Source of the DNA: Roseiflexus sp. RS-1
GTDB taxonomy: Bacteria > Chloroflexota > Chloroflexia > Chloroflexales > Roseiflexaceae
NCBI RefSeq assembly: GCF_000016665.1
Contig: NC_009523.1
Span: 5,269,501-5,333,500, forward strand
DNA length: 64,000 nucleotides
Reading direction: 5' to 3'
Each line of letters begins with the position of its first letter. Position 1 is the first letter of the stretch. This document shows, in pieces, positions 36,418 to 45,175 of this stretch. A model generated the notes under the pieces. That model saw only the letters and a program-made list of their open reading frames with translations, was not told where the DNA came from and ran no database searches. Position numbers and translations under genes: made by a program.

Positions 36418-37833
36418 ATGATTACGCGGCTCACAACAACCATTTCACAACGCTCGATGGTGATCATTGGTATCACGATTACGATTGTGATGACCCTAAG
36501 CCTTGCGATAGGTGTTATGGCTGGATTGGGCCATAATTATCGTGTGCTCATAATTGGAAGCTTACCGATCATTGTAGCGGCAATAATCTTTGTGCTTCGG
36601 CGTTTCGATATAGCTGTCCTGTCGATTCCACTGACGGCATGGATTGCAGTTTATGATATACCTGCGGGCAACTATTCAAGAGTTCCCGTCTCTCTTATCG
36701 CTACCCTTGGTCTCTGCGCGATCTGGATAACGTCAATGATTATTCGTCATCAGTGGCGACTGGCATCGACGCCGCTCAATCGACCATTGATCGTTTTCGG
36801 GATCATCTGTATTGTCTCATTGGTGTGGGGTATTATCTGGCGCGATCCTATTCTGCTTATGGAACGTGTTGGCGGTGATCGATTTCTAATCGTTCAATTT
36901 GCATCTTTGCTTTCATTTCTAGGATCTATTGGATCAGCTCTGTTGATCGGTAACTTTGTCCAGACGAGCGGGCGTCTGAAGTTTATCTTGGGATTGTTTC
37001 TTGTCCTTGGTGGAATCTCGACGATGTTGTTAATATTCAAGATATCTCCTTTTCCCTTAAACCCACACGGCTTGGGTGGTTTATGGTCGACTATATCGGC
37101 TTATGCTCTGGCTCTATTCCACCCAAGACTTCGTTTACGGTGGCGAATTCTTCTGATTGGATTGGTTTTGATACAAATGTACTTAGCAATTGTCATTAAT
37201 ATAACCTGGAAGTCAGGATGGGTTCCGACAACTATTGGTTTATTCATCGTGACATGGTTGCGTTCAAGGCACGCATTTTTTATTCTACTAATGACTGTAA
37301 TTATTGCTCTCGTTCTCAACAGTGAACTGGTGATGCAGGTTGTTAATGATGAACTTGAAGAGGGTAGTGATGGGCGAATTAGCATGTGGGAGATAAATTT
37401 ACGTGTAGTTGGTGATCACTGGTTGTTCGGTACCGGTCCAGGGGGATATGCAGCATATTACATGACGTACTTTCCGCATGATGCTCGTTCCACTCATAAC
37501 AATCATTTAGATATTATCGCTCAGTTCGGTATTTTAGGTGCCATCGTGTGGTTTTGGTTGAGTTTGGCAGGTCTTCGCGAGGGTTGGCGTCTTATCAAAC
37601 AAACTCCTCCTGGATTGCTCCATGTTCTCGCAGTGACGATCACTACCGGGTGGATCTGCGCTCAGGTTGCGATGTTTTTCGGCGATTGGGTGCTGCCGTT
37701 CGTCTATAATCAAACCATTACAGGCTTCAAATACACAGTGTACACATGGATATGGTTAGGAATGTTGATCAGCATACGAACGATCCTGACCAGGCAGCAA
37801 GCACAGGAGAACGTCTCGAATACCCAGAGATGA
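36418..37833 (+). CDS. wzy: O-antigen ligase/Wzy-like polysaccharide polymerase
   Basis: About 471 residues, with ten to twelve membrane helices and a large external loop near the C-terminus. That loop holds GRISMWEINLRVVGDHWLFGTGPGGY and STHNNHLDIIAQFGILGAIV, the standard Wzy_C/O-antigen-ligase pattern with the catalytic His after the HN segment. It would polymerise lipid-linked repeat units or ligate a glycan to its acceptor. The frame also offers GTG 36409; neither start has a good ribosome site. Base composition is clearly more AT-rich than the rest of the window, as is usual for strain-specific polymerase genes. It sits just before the propeller gene at 37838. Confidence 0.85.
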   Translation: MITRLTTTISQRSMVIIGITITIVMTLSLAIGVMAGLGHNYRVLIIGSLPIIVAAIIFVLRRFDIAVLSIPLTAWIAVYDIPAGNYSRVPVSLIATLGLCAIWITSMIIRHQWRLASTPLNRPLIVFGIICIVSLVWGIIWRDPILLMERVGGDRFLIVQFASLLSFLGSIGSALLIGNFVQTSGRLKFILGLFLVLGGISTMLLIFKISPFPLNPHGLGGLWSTISAYALALFHPRLRLRWRILLIGLVLIQMYLAIVINITWKSGWVPTTIGLFIVTWLRSRHAFFILLMTVIIALVLNSELVMQVVNDELEEGSDGRISMWEINLRVVGDHWLFGTGPGGYAAYYMTYFPHDARSTHNNHLDIIAQFGILGAIVWFWLSLAGLREGWRLIKQTPPGLLHVLAVTITTGWICAQVAMFFGDWVLPFVYNQTITGFKYTVYTWIWLGMLISIRTILTRQQAQENVSNTQR

Positions 37834-37837
37834 TGGT

Positions 37838-39550
37838 ATGAATAGACATCACACTATCCGCTACTATCGTAAGTTTTTGATCGCTGCAACCCTGCTTATT
37901 GGGTTGATAGGCGCTTTTATCGGCTTGCACACAACTGTACATGGGCAGACGACACGTTGGTCACAACCGGTAGATCTTTCGGTTGGGGCGAGGTCCTCAT
38001 GGTTTCCAAGCCTGACTGTTGCGGCGGATGGCAGTGTGCATGTCGTGTGGGCTAGCGGTCGACCGCTCACCGAGGATAGTGGATTTAGTGCTGGTTCAAA
38101 TCTTGCCAATGTTATGGATCTGTTGATGTATGCCGTGTATCGAAATGGCAAGTGGTCGCCAGCAAATGATATTCTTTTTTCCGGTTTGGGCGGAGCGGCT
38201 GTCCGAAACAGTATTGTAACTGGTCATGATGGGAATCTCCACGTTGCTTTCCGGAGCAGCGAACGCATCTTTTTCAGCAGCGCGGATCCTGTGCAGGCAT
38301 TTCGCCCGTTTGCCTGGCGCGATCCGAGAAGGATAAATGGCTCGAGCGGACCGTACTATGTTGAACTGGCGGTTGATAGTAAAGGAACATTGCACGTGGT
38401 ATGGACGGAGGTCGTAGTTTCGGAAGAACGATCACGGTATACCTTGTGCCCGTACTGCGCTAACCTCTTCTATCGCAATTCGCAAGATGGCGGGCTGACC
38501 TGGTCGGCGCCTGTCAATCTGGCGGATTCGTTTGATGGAACGACCAAACCGCACATTGCTATTGATCTGCAGGATGGGATTCATGTCGTATGGGATATTG
38601 GCTTTGATAATATAACTGGCAAAGGCGCCCCTCTTGCTGGCGGGTATCGCTATTCAAGCGATGGCGGTATCACGTGGAATACTGTAGTGCGTTTTACACT
38701 CGCCGAAGGGCAATCTTCCCTTCAGCCGACCCTGCTTTCAACGTCAGTTGCGTTGCCAACCCAAACAGTCACTCCACCCTCTACAGAAACTCCCGCGAAT
38801 CCACTCATTGAATCGCTCAGCGATGCGCCGCAGCAAACGACGCTTGGACTTTTTCAGCACCGTGATCCGATTGTTGTGTACCGCAGCACACGAACTGATC
38901 GGATTTACTATCAGGTTTCACGTGACAATGGTATAACCTGGAGCAATCCGCGTATACTCCATGGCGTGCGCGCACGTGACCTTAGAGAAACACCATGGGA
39001 TGCATACACGATGGCTACCGATGGCTCGGGAAATGTCCATCTTATTCTCTCCGGTTTGCTGGATACAGGGAATGCTCCGACGAACCGCCAGAAGCCCTCA
39101 CTGCTGCATCTGGTCTGGAATGGCGCTTACTGGTCTCGTCCAGAAGTTGTTGTTGCGAATGACTTGTATCCCGAATGGCCACGCCTCGTCGTGCACGGAC
39201 AGCAGTTGCATCTCGTCTGGTTCACGCGTAGCGATGAAGACATTTTCAAGAGTGATAATGCGAACTATCGGGTGTGGTATAGCAGCGCGACTATCGATGC
39301 ACTGCCATTGCCGGCAGCGCCAACGTTTACTCCTGCGCCAACTGACGGACCAACCCCTACAATCATTCCATCGCCTGCGCCTTCGCCGACCCCGTTACCA
39401 TCAGCGATACAGCAAGTCCCGCCACCGAATGGATATCCAGCCTGGGAGTCGGTGGCACTGACCGTCATGAGCATTGCGTTACTGCCGGTGCTTGCCTTCG
39501 TAGCAATCGTAGCAATCGCTCACTCACGCGGTATGCGCTGGCGCATATAA
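37838..39550 (+). CDS. Membrane-anchored Asp-box (BNR) beta-propeller protein
   Basis: A 570-residue protein. The N-terminus is an uncleaved or signal-like helix (LIAATLLIGLIGAFIGLHTTV). Repeated Asp-box motifs of sialidase-type propellers follow: SQDGGLTWSAPVN, SSDGGITWNTV and SRDNGITWSNP, with VHVVW/LHLVW-like strand ends. A Pro/Thr-rich stretch (about 490-530) precedes a C-terminal TM helix and the short basic tail MRWRI. No sialidase arginine triad can be assigned by eye, so an enzymatic role is not claimed; carbohydrate or protein binding on the cell surface is possible. It starts four bases after the polymerase gene and so shares its transcript. GC is back to near normal. Confidence 0.75.
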   Translation: MNRHHTIRYYRKFLIAATLLIGLIGAFIGLHTTVHGQTTRWSQPVDLSVGARSSWFPSLTVAADGSVHVVWASGRPLTEDSGFSAGSNLANVMDLLMYAVYRNGKWSPANDILFSGLGGAAVRNSIVTGHDGNLHVAFRSSERIFFSSADPVQAFRPFAWRDPRRINGSSGPYYVELAVDSKGTLHVVWTEVVVSEERSRYTLCPYCANLFYRNSQDGGLTWSAPVNLADSFDGTTKPHIAIDLQDGIHVVWDIGFDNITGKGAPLAGGYRYSSDGGITWNTVVRFTLAEGQSSLQPTLLSTSVALPTQTVTPPSTETPANPLIESLSDAPQQTTLGLFQHRDPIVVYRSTRTDRIYYQVSRDNGITWSNPRILHGVRARDLRETPWDAYTMATDGSGNVHLILSGLLDTGNAPTNRQKPSLLHLVWNGAYWSRPEVVVANDLYPEWPRLVVHGQQLHLVWFTRSDEDIFKSDNANYRVWYSSATIDALPLPAAPTFTPAPTDGPTPTIIPSPAPSPTPLPSAIQQVPPPNGYPAWESVALTVMSIALLPVLAFVAIVAIAHSRGMRWRI

Positions 39551-39909
39551 GTTCTCAAAATAGGCTGGAATTGGACGAGGTTGAACACTTAACCGGAAGC
39601 GTGCAACTCGCGTGACGCGGTTCTGCCGTCCACAAATCGCCTGAAATCCGGTTGGGCAAGGTGCTGTTCCTCCCCTGATACATCGGTCGGGGAAAAATGA
39701 TTTGTCTAAACTCGAGTCTGAAATTCACATCGATTTAATTGCATCCGGTCCAGTAGTGTAGTATGATGGTCACGCTGCCAGGTTGGTGTGAGGGATAGAC
39801 GAACCAGGTTTTATAAGCATGTTTGCTTATCTGGCTCGTTTTGGAGAAGACGCAAGGATTGCGAGATTATGTCGTGGTTGTATGGACTTTAATTCGAGGA
39901 GTGGGATAT
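39551..39909. other. Intergenic spacer before a propeller lipoprotein
   Basis: About 360 bases. A possible -10 (TAGTAT or TATGAT) lies near 39757-39766. GAGGAG at 39896-39901 is the ribosome site for the ATG at 39910. The frame is open from 39823, but that part has no conserved look. I see no RNA gene. Confidence 0.4.
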
Positions 39910-41676
39910 ATGAGGAAATATCTTGCGAATCTGAGGTTTTCTGTATTTTTTAGTTCGATGATGGTGATTATTGTCATTATTTCATCGTGCTCAATACCCG
40001 GTCAATCTACAGCATATTCGTTGAGTCGCGTCGATTACGCCACTCCTTTTGCGGTTCCTGCAAGTACGCAGGTTGTCTATCTGCCACTGGTTCTGGGCGG
40101 TGGCACAGCGGCTCTTGAGTGGACTCAACTGGCAGGCAATCCGCAGCGTACTGCCTATGTGCCGGTAGATCTGCCCAAACCGTGGCGCGTGAAGTGGATC
40201 TGGAACGGACCTCCGAAAGGAAGAGATGGGACGCCGGCGCCGGGGCATCTGCGTTTACCACGCGGTGTGCAGCCCATTACCGGTGATGGCAAAGTGTATA
40301 TTGGACACTACGACGGCATTGTTCGGGCACTCTCCGAGGCGACCGGTGATGTGGTGTGGTCAACCAGCATTGGCGGGCAGATCCTGAATACTGCTGCGTA
40401 TGACCATGCGACACGCAGTGTTTATGTGGGTTCGACCAACGGGCGTTTGTATCGTCTGAATTCCGCCGATGGCGTAATTCTGGGCAATTTCAATGCTGGC
40501 GGGCAGATCCACATGGCGCCGCTTCTGGTCGATAATACGCTCTATGTTGGATCGACAAACGGAACCTTCTACGCCCTGGATAAAGTGTCGTTACAGCCAC
40601 GATGGTCGTACAATGCTGGTGGCGCCCTCTACGGTTCACCCGCATACTCGTCCAGGTATGGCGGTCTTGTGATTATTCTGGTCGAAGGAACTCCTCGTCC
40701 TTCTGTGCACGCGCTGCAGATCGGTGACGGATCGCGTCGCTGGCGGCAAAATGGCGTTCCGGGTTTCGATCCTGAGGATCGTGGCGACAATCTGGCTTTC
40801 CTGGACACCTACCCGGTGGTATCAGATGTGAATAACGTGGTTATCGTCCGTACCTATCGCTCGCAAGAGCGACAGTACATGAATGCTGGCTCTCCGAACA
40901 ATACTGCACCGCGCACGGTGGAAGAAATCCGCTCGCTGTTGACACAGCGACCGGATTTTGAGTCGTTCTATGTTCTGGATCTCGATACCGGCGCCAGGAA
41001 ATATGTTGCTCCGATTGCGGTGGGCGGAGTCGGCGACGGTATCTGGACCGTCGGACCGCAGGCGGTTGTCAAGAAGATGAGCGATGGTTCCGAAGTTGCG
41101 TATGTGCTGTGGCGCACATACCAGGCGTGCGAATCGTTGGGCGGTTCTGCGTGTGATGCGCGCGACGATACGACGTTGGGCGAGATGGATCTTGCGACCG
41201 GAAATATCCGGTTTGTACAGGATTGGCGGAATGAAGGGACGATGCGTATCCACAGCGACGAGCAAAGCCCATTATCTATGGCGGGAGATACGATCTTCCA
41301 TGCGCACTGGATGACGCTGGGCAGTCTTCGCATTACTGATCGTTCATCCAGGTATGGCAGCAGTTATACCAATCCCATCCGCACCGAAGAGGTCTATCCG
41401 GTTGTCAACGGCATTCGTGTCGGCACATGTCCGAGCCGGAGCAATTACTTCTGTCCTGAAGCGATGCTTCTGCCGAATAACGAGCCCAATCAGGATCCCG
41501 GTTTCTATATCTACTATACGAACCAACCCCAGTACGACCTTTGGTGGTCCTCTTCCACCGGTAATCCGAACAATCCCGATCTTCCTCCGGCAAGCCCGGT
41601 ACGTAGCGCCGCCATCAGTAACAAAACGATTTACTGGAAAACAGTGGACGGTGCGATTATCGCTGTGGGACCATAA
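39910..41676 (+). CDS. PQQ-like beta-propeller lipoprotein with YLPLV motif
   Basis: A 588-residue secreted protein. It has a lipoprotein signal (about 1-26, IISSC, lipid Cys27) followed by the short YLPLV motif (57-61). A PQQ/PQQ-like seven- to eight-bladed propeller follows, with blades such as GDGKVYIGHYDGIVRALSE, VYVGSTNGRLYRLN and LYVGSTNGTFYALD. There are several Asp/Gly-rich turns but no PQQ-dehydrogenase catalytic Asp or disulphide pair that I can assign. It is a clear paralog of the protein at 49723 (shared QPVTG/QPITG, YLPLV, TDEQ/SDEQ and MAGD segments). GAGGAG nine bases before the ATG fixes the start. The function is unknown. Confidence 0.8.
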   Translation: MRKYLANLRFSVFFSSMMVIIVIISSCSIPGQSTAYSLSRVDYATPFAVPASTQVVYLPLVLGGGTAALEWTQLAGNPQRTAYVPVDLPKPWRVKWIWNGPPKGRDGTPAPGHLRLPRGVQPITGDGKVYIGHYDGIVRALSEATGDVVWSTSIGGQILNTAAYDHATRSVYVGSTNGRLYRLNSADGVILGNFNAGGQIHMAPLLVDNTLYVGSTNGTFYALDKVSLQPRWSYNAGGALYGSPAYSSRYGGLVIILVEGTPRPSVHALQIGDGSRRWRQNGVPGFDPEDRGDNLAFLDTYPVVSDVNNVVIVRTYRSQERQYMNAGSPNNTAPRTVEEIRSLLTQRPDFESFYVLDLDTGARKYVAPIAVGGVGDGIWTVGPQAVVKKMSDGSEVAYVLWRTYQACESLGGSACDARDDTTLGEMDLATGNIRFVQDWRNEGTMRIHSDEQSPLSMAGDTIFHAHWMTLGSLRITDRSSRYGSSYTNPIRTEEVYPVVNGIRVGTCPSRSNYFCPEAMLLPNNEPNQDPGFYIYYTNQPQYDLWWSSSTGNPNNPDLPPASPVRSAAISNKTIYWKTVDGAIIAVGP

Positions 41677-41739
41677 TTGGTGTGCTTGGAGGGAGTGGAG
41701 GTGGCGCCTTCACCCCTCCCCTGACAAATTGCATACTAA

Positions 41740-41817
41740 GAGCCTATCCGAAAAACGGTAACCTTTTCGCCTGCGGCGTGATTGCCGTGCGCGCCGCCGG
41801 GTTATTCGGATAGGCTC
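41740..41817. mobile_element. MITE-like 78-bp element, copy 1
   Basis: Imperfect terminal inverted repeats GAGCCTATCCGAA/TTCGGATAGGCTC bound 78 bases. It is flanked on both sides by TAA (41737-41739 and 41818-41820), a target duplication of the TNA type used by parts of the IS5 family. There is no coding capacity, so it would be mobilised in trans. Confidence 0.7.
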
Positions 41818-41999
41818 TAAGACGTGGAAGTCCGACGGGCTGGTCTACGGGCGAGCGGGATGCGCCCCCTCACGCCCGCGCAGGCGGGCTTCCCGCCTGC
41901 CAGCCGCGACTTCAGTCGCCAGGCGGCGAGCGGAACCACCCTGTCGCACAAGGTTCGTCGTTCCGACACTCGAAACAGTCATGCGACCCGGTGTGCTGA

Positions 42000-42077
42000 G
42001 AGCCTATCCGCAAAACTGTAACCTTTTCGCCTGCGGCGTGATTGCCGTGCGTGCCGCCGGGTTATTCGGATAGGCTC
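42000..42077. mobile_element. MITE-like 78-bp element, copy 2
   Basis: Same terminal inverted repeats as copy 1, with a few substitutions (GCAAAACTG for GAAAAACGG). It is part of the tandem array. Confidence 0.65.
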
Positions 42078-42259
42078 TAAGACGTGGAAGTCCGACGGGC
42101 TGGTCTACGGGCGAGCGGGATGCGCCCCCTCACGCCCGCGCAGGCGGGCTTCCCGCCTGCCAGCCGCGACTTCAGTCGCCAGGCGGCGAGCGGAAACACC
42201 CTGTCGCACCAGGTTCGTCGTTCCGACGCTCGCAACCGTCATGCGACCCGGTGTGCTGA

Positions 42260-42337
42260 GAGCCTATCCGCAAAACTGTAACCTTTTCGCCTGCGGCGTG
42301 ATTGCCGTGCGCGCCGCCGGGCTATTCAGATAGGCTC
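42260..42337. mobile_element. MITE-like 78-bp element, copy 3
   Basis: Same as copy 2. One inverted-repeat position is changed near its right end (ATTCAGATAGG). Confidence 0.65.
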
Positions 42338-42519
42338 TAAGACGTGGAAGTCCGACGGGCTGGTCTACGGGCGAGCGGGATGCGCCCCCTCACGCCCGCG
42401 CAGGCGGGCTTCCCGCCTGCCAGCCGCGACTTCAGTCGCCAGGCGGCGAGCGGAAACACCCTGTCGCACCAGGTTCGTCGTTCCGACGCTCGAAACAGTC
42501 ATGCGTCCCGGTGTGCTGA

Positions 42520-42597
42520 GAGCCTATCCGAAAAACTGTAACCTTTTCGCCTGCGGCGTGATTGCCGTGCGCGCCGCCGGGTTATTCGGATAGGCTC
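42520..42597. mobile_element. MITE-like 78-bp element, copy 4
   Basis: Part of the tandem array. Its left end returns to the form of copy 1 (CCGAAAAACTG). Confidence 0.65.
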
Positions 42598-42779
42598 TAA
42601 GACGTGGAAGTCCGACGGGCTGGTCTACGGGCGAGCGGGATGCGCCCCCTCACGCCCGCGCAGGCGGGCTTCCCGCCTGCCAGCCGCGACTTCAGTCGCC
42701 AGGCGGCGAGCGGAAACACCCTGTCGCACCAGGTTCGTCGTTCCGCCACGCGAAACCGTCATGCGACCCGGTGTGCTGA

Positions 42780-42857
42780 GAGCCTATCCGCAAAACTGGA
42801 ACCTTTTCGCCTGCAGCGTGATTGCCGTGCGTGCCGCCAGGTTATTCGGATAGGCTC
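42780..42857. mobile_element. MITE-like 78-bp element, copy 5 (array end)
   Basis: The terminal, slightly diverged copy that ends the array. A TAA follows its right end. Confidence 0.65.
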
Positions 42858-42960
42858 TAAAAAGTGACCCGCTCAGCCCGTGCAGGCTGGCTTCGTGTCC
42901 AGGCGCCGTGCTTTCAGACGCCAGGCGAGCGATGTAGGTGAAACGTCTATCAATCGCCGC
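42858..42960. repeat. Diverged remnant of the array spacer
   Basis: Segments such as CAGCCCGTGCAGGCTGGCTTC and the later CAGACGCCAGGCGAGCG echo the 182-base spacer in order but with many changes. It looks like an older copy of the spacer, or a member of the same hairpin repeat family. Confidence 0.55.
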
Positions 42961-42971
42961 ATCTGAGACTG

Positions 42972-43235
42972 CTATCGCGACAGCAGCGGCAGGAACACTC
43001 TCGACCGCACCTCTACCGGCGCGCCCCAGGTCACAATGAGCGTGGGACGCGCTTCATTAGCGAAATCCCCAGCTTCCGAAGAATGTAAGTACTTGCTGGT
43101 ATGCATCGGCTCGGCTGCCGTGTAGAGTGCAATGTTGAGCGGCGTTCCGGCAGCGCATGCCTCAGCAACAGCGATCGTTGCAACAGCGATCGTTGCATCC
43201 CATGAGTAAGGAACGCCTGGGAAGAATAGTTTCAT
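42972..43235 (-). pseudogene. C-terminal fragment of a secreted protein, DNRLRE-like, ending in LPLLSR
   Basis: The 87-residue open frame begins abruptly and has no signal peptide. Its middle (CAAGTPLNIALYTAAEPMH, then HTSKYLHSSEAGD and RPTLIVTWG) reads like the last strands of a DNRLRE-type or similar secreted beta-domain. It ends VFLPLLSR, like the C-terminal motifs of other secreted proteins here. A 15-base duplication (CAACAGCGATCGTTG region, 43168-43200) gives the repeated TIAVATIAVA. The N-terminal part of the gene is absent, since the next gene's promoter begins about 185 bases beyond. It sits at the edge of the MITE array. It is probably a decayed gene remnant; a tiny intact gene is unlikely. 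Confidence 0.5.
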
Positions 43236-43420
43236 ACGAGATCCTCATCTGGCAATACGACTTACGCAAGGGAAATTCCACACGAAAGTCGAGACGGGTA
43301 ACAGGTCCCTCGCAGAAATACTAGCCGATCGATCCTGCGCACAACATGACAATGCGCATCACAGTTCCAACGACGGAAGAAAGTTACAGAATTATCACCC
43401 GGTATCCACCTCGATACAGG

Positions 43421-43446
43421 GCGCCGTCATCCCGGCGTGCTACGGT
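43421..43446 (+). promoter_or_regulatory. Candidate extended -10 promoter module for the GT-C gene block
   Basis: It ends in TGcTACGGT, 58 bases before the ATG at 43505. It matches the 26 bases at 31381-31406 in 22 positions with the same spacing to the start codon. Confidence 0.5.
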
Positions 43447-43504
43447 ATATCCGCTTGAATATCGCACAAACGCCACGAGCAGCACGCACGGAGAATACGA
43501 TCCT

Positions 43505-45172
43505 ATGGCGGTCACCACATCAGCGGCAGCGACAGACGTTGCAACATCAGCGACTCGTCTGCACGAGCGCTCGTTTATCGCACTGGTCGGCGCACTGGCG
43601 TTGATACTCAGCTCGCTGCCGATCCTCGCGGGGCATCTGTTTGCGACTCCAGAGCGCCAGTTTGCTGGCATTGTGTACAACATGCCGGATCACGCGCAAT
43701 ACTTCGCCTGGATGCGCGATCTGGCGCGCGCGCCGCTGGCGCCAAACCGACTGACACCAGAACCGAATGCACCGGCGTTCTTCAACCTGCTCTGGTGGAC
43801 GGTTGGGCGGATCGGGGCGCTGACCGGTCTGGAGTATGCTGCGCTCTGGTCGGGGCTGCGGATTGTGGCAGTGATGGCTGTGCTGGCGTCCGGGTATGCT
43901 TTCCTGAACCTGGCAGTTGCCGATGTGCGACAGCGTCGCCTGGCGTATCTCCTCTTTGTGTTCGGCGGCGGTCTGGGGTTCATCTGGGTGATTGTCAAGT
44001 ATATCTACAGATTGCCAGAAGCGCCGTTTCCATTCAACATCTATACCGCTGAAGCCAATACGTTCTGGATTTTGACAGCGTTCCCCCATTTCGGTATGGC
44101 GCTGGCGCTGATCGTGGCAATGATGGCGTTACTGCTTCAGGCGGTTCGCACCGGACAGTATCGCTATGCCGTCGTATGCGGCGTTCTGGGGGCGATCCTG
44201 GGGTTACAGCACGCCTATGACCTGATCACGATCTATGCCGTGATGGGATCGTTTGGCGTGCTCGTATGGGCGCGTGACCGGCGTTTTCCGGCGTTTTTGT
44301 TCCGTTGCGGGATCATCATCTTTGCGCTCTCGGCGCCGGCTGCGGCATACCTGTCGGCGCTGGTGCTGCTCGATCCGACGTGGGGTAAAAAACTGAGCCA
44401 GTTCGACAATGCCGGCGCCTGGACACCGCCGCCGTGGGAGTTGCCCATCCTGCTGGGTGTTCCGTTTCTGCTGGCGCTGATCAGTGTTCGCCTCCGCGCC
44501 TTGCAGAGCCGAAATGATGCCGAACTCCTGGTCGTTGTCTGGTTTCTGAGCCATTTTGTCCTGGCATACCTGCCGGTCAAGTTTCAGATCCACCTGCTTC
44601 TCGGCTGGCAGATGCCAATAGCGATCCTGGCGGCTGCGGCAGTTTTCACCCGTGTCGCGCCCTGGCTGCAACGCCGCCGTCCGGCGCTGCTGCGACCGAC
44701 GCTCGCGCTCCTCGCAGTGCTGGCTGTGGCGACGAATGTGTATCTCGTTGCATGGCGGTTTGTCGATTTTCGTCGCCTCGAAGCCCCATACTACCTGACC
44801 CATGGGGAAGTGGAGTCGCTCGCATGGCTGGAAGCGCACGTCACCGCCGATGATGTGGTGCTGGCGGATCTTGAGTATGGGCAGCATGTGCCGGTGCGCA
44901 CCGATGCGCGCGCATTCCTGGCGCATTGGGCGGGGACGCTCGATTTCCACGGGAAACGGGCAATGGTGCGCGACGTTTTCGATCCCGCTGTCTCCGATGC
45001 ACGGCGGCAGGAAATCCTGACAGCGTACCGGGTGACCTATCTCGTCGTTCGTGAGCGGGACAATGCTGATGAGGCACTGTCTGCGGCGGTCGGGCGCTAT
45101 CTGACGCTGGCTTTTTCTTCAGGCGATACGACGGTCTATCGGGTGACAGCAACACATCTGCCGAATGGGTGA
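43505..45172 (+). CDS. Polytopic membrane protein, probable GT-C-type glycosyltransferase
   Basis: About 555 residues, twelve or so membrane helices, and a soluble C-terminus of ~110 residues. External loops hold MPDHAQYFAWMRDLARAPLAPNRLTPE and FPFNIYTAEANTFW, with acidic residues where GT-C enzymes keep their donor site. It is not close to the WFDEG group, and the exact family is uncertain. ATG 43505 is chosen over the open frame from 43346. GGAGA lies ten bases upstream and the promoter module sits 58 bases away, inside the longer frame. It is the first gene of a three-gene GT-C block, the next starting three bases after its stop. Confidence 0.65.
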   Translation: MAVTTSAAATDVATSATRLHERSFIALVGALALILSSLPILAGHLFATPERQFAGIVYNMPDHAQYFAWMRDLARAPLAPNRLTPEPNAPAFFNLLWWTVGRIGALTGLEYAALWSGLRIVAVMAVLASGYAFLNLAVADVRQRRLAYLLFVFGGGLGFIWVIVKYIYRLPEAPFPFNIYTAEANTFWILTAFPHFGMALALIVAMMALLLQAVRTGQYRYAVVCGVLGAILGLQHAYDLITIYAVMGSFGVLVWARDRRFPAFLFRCGIIIFALSAPAAAYLSALVLLDPTWGKKLSQFDNAGAWTPPPWELPILLGVPFLLALISVRLRALQSRNDAELLVVVWFLSHFVLAYLPVKFQIHLLLGWQMPIAILAAAAVFTRVAPWLQRRRPALLRPTLALLAVLAVATNVYLVAWRFVDFRRLEAPYYLTHGEVESLAWLEAHVTADDVVLADLEYGQHVPVRTDARAFLAHWAGTLDFHGKRAMVRDVFDPAVSDARRQEILTAYRVTYLVVRERDNADEALSAAVGRYLTLAFSSGDTTVYRVTATHLPNG

Positions 45173-45175
45173 CCC

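Larger units (their letters stand above)
41740..42857. repeat. Tandem array of four 260-bp units plus a terminal MITE copy
   Basis: MITE copies occur at 41740, 42000, 42260, 42520 and 42780, exactly 260 bases apart. They are separated by near-identical 182-base spacers. Each spacer includes GC-rich hairpins (CCCGCGCAGGCGGG and similar) and an in-frame 65-codon stretch. The units differ at only a few positions. The arrangement fits unequal recombination between MITE copies. Internal copies lack the left TAA flank (TGA instead), so they probably arose by duplication and not by separate insertion. The 65-residue ORFs are repeat translations and not annotated as genes. Confidence 0.9.

Noticed and set aside
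41740-42857. CRISPR array
   Set aside because: Repeat units are 260 bases and identical throughout with inverted ends; there are no variable spacers and no cas genes.
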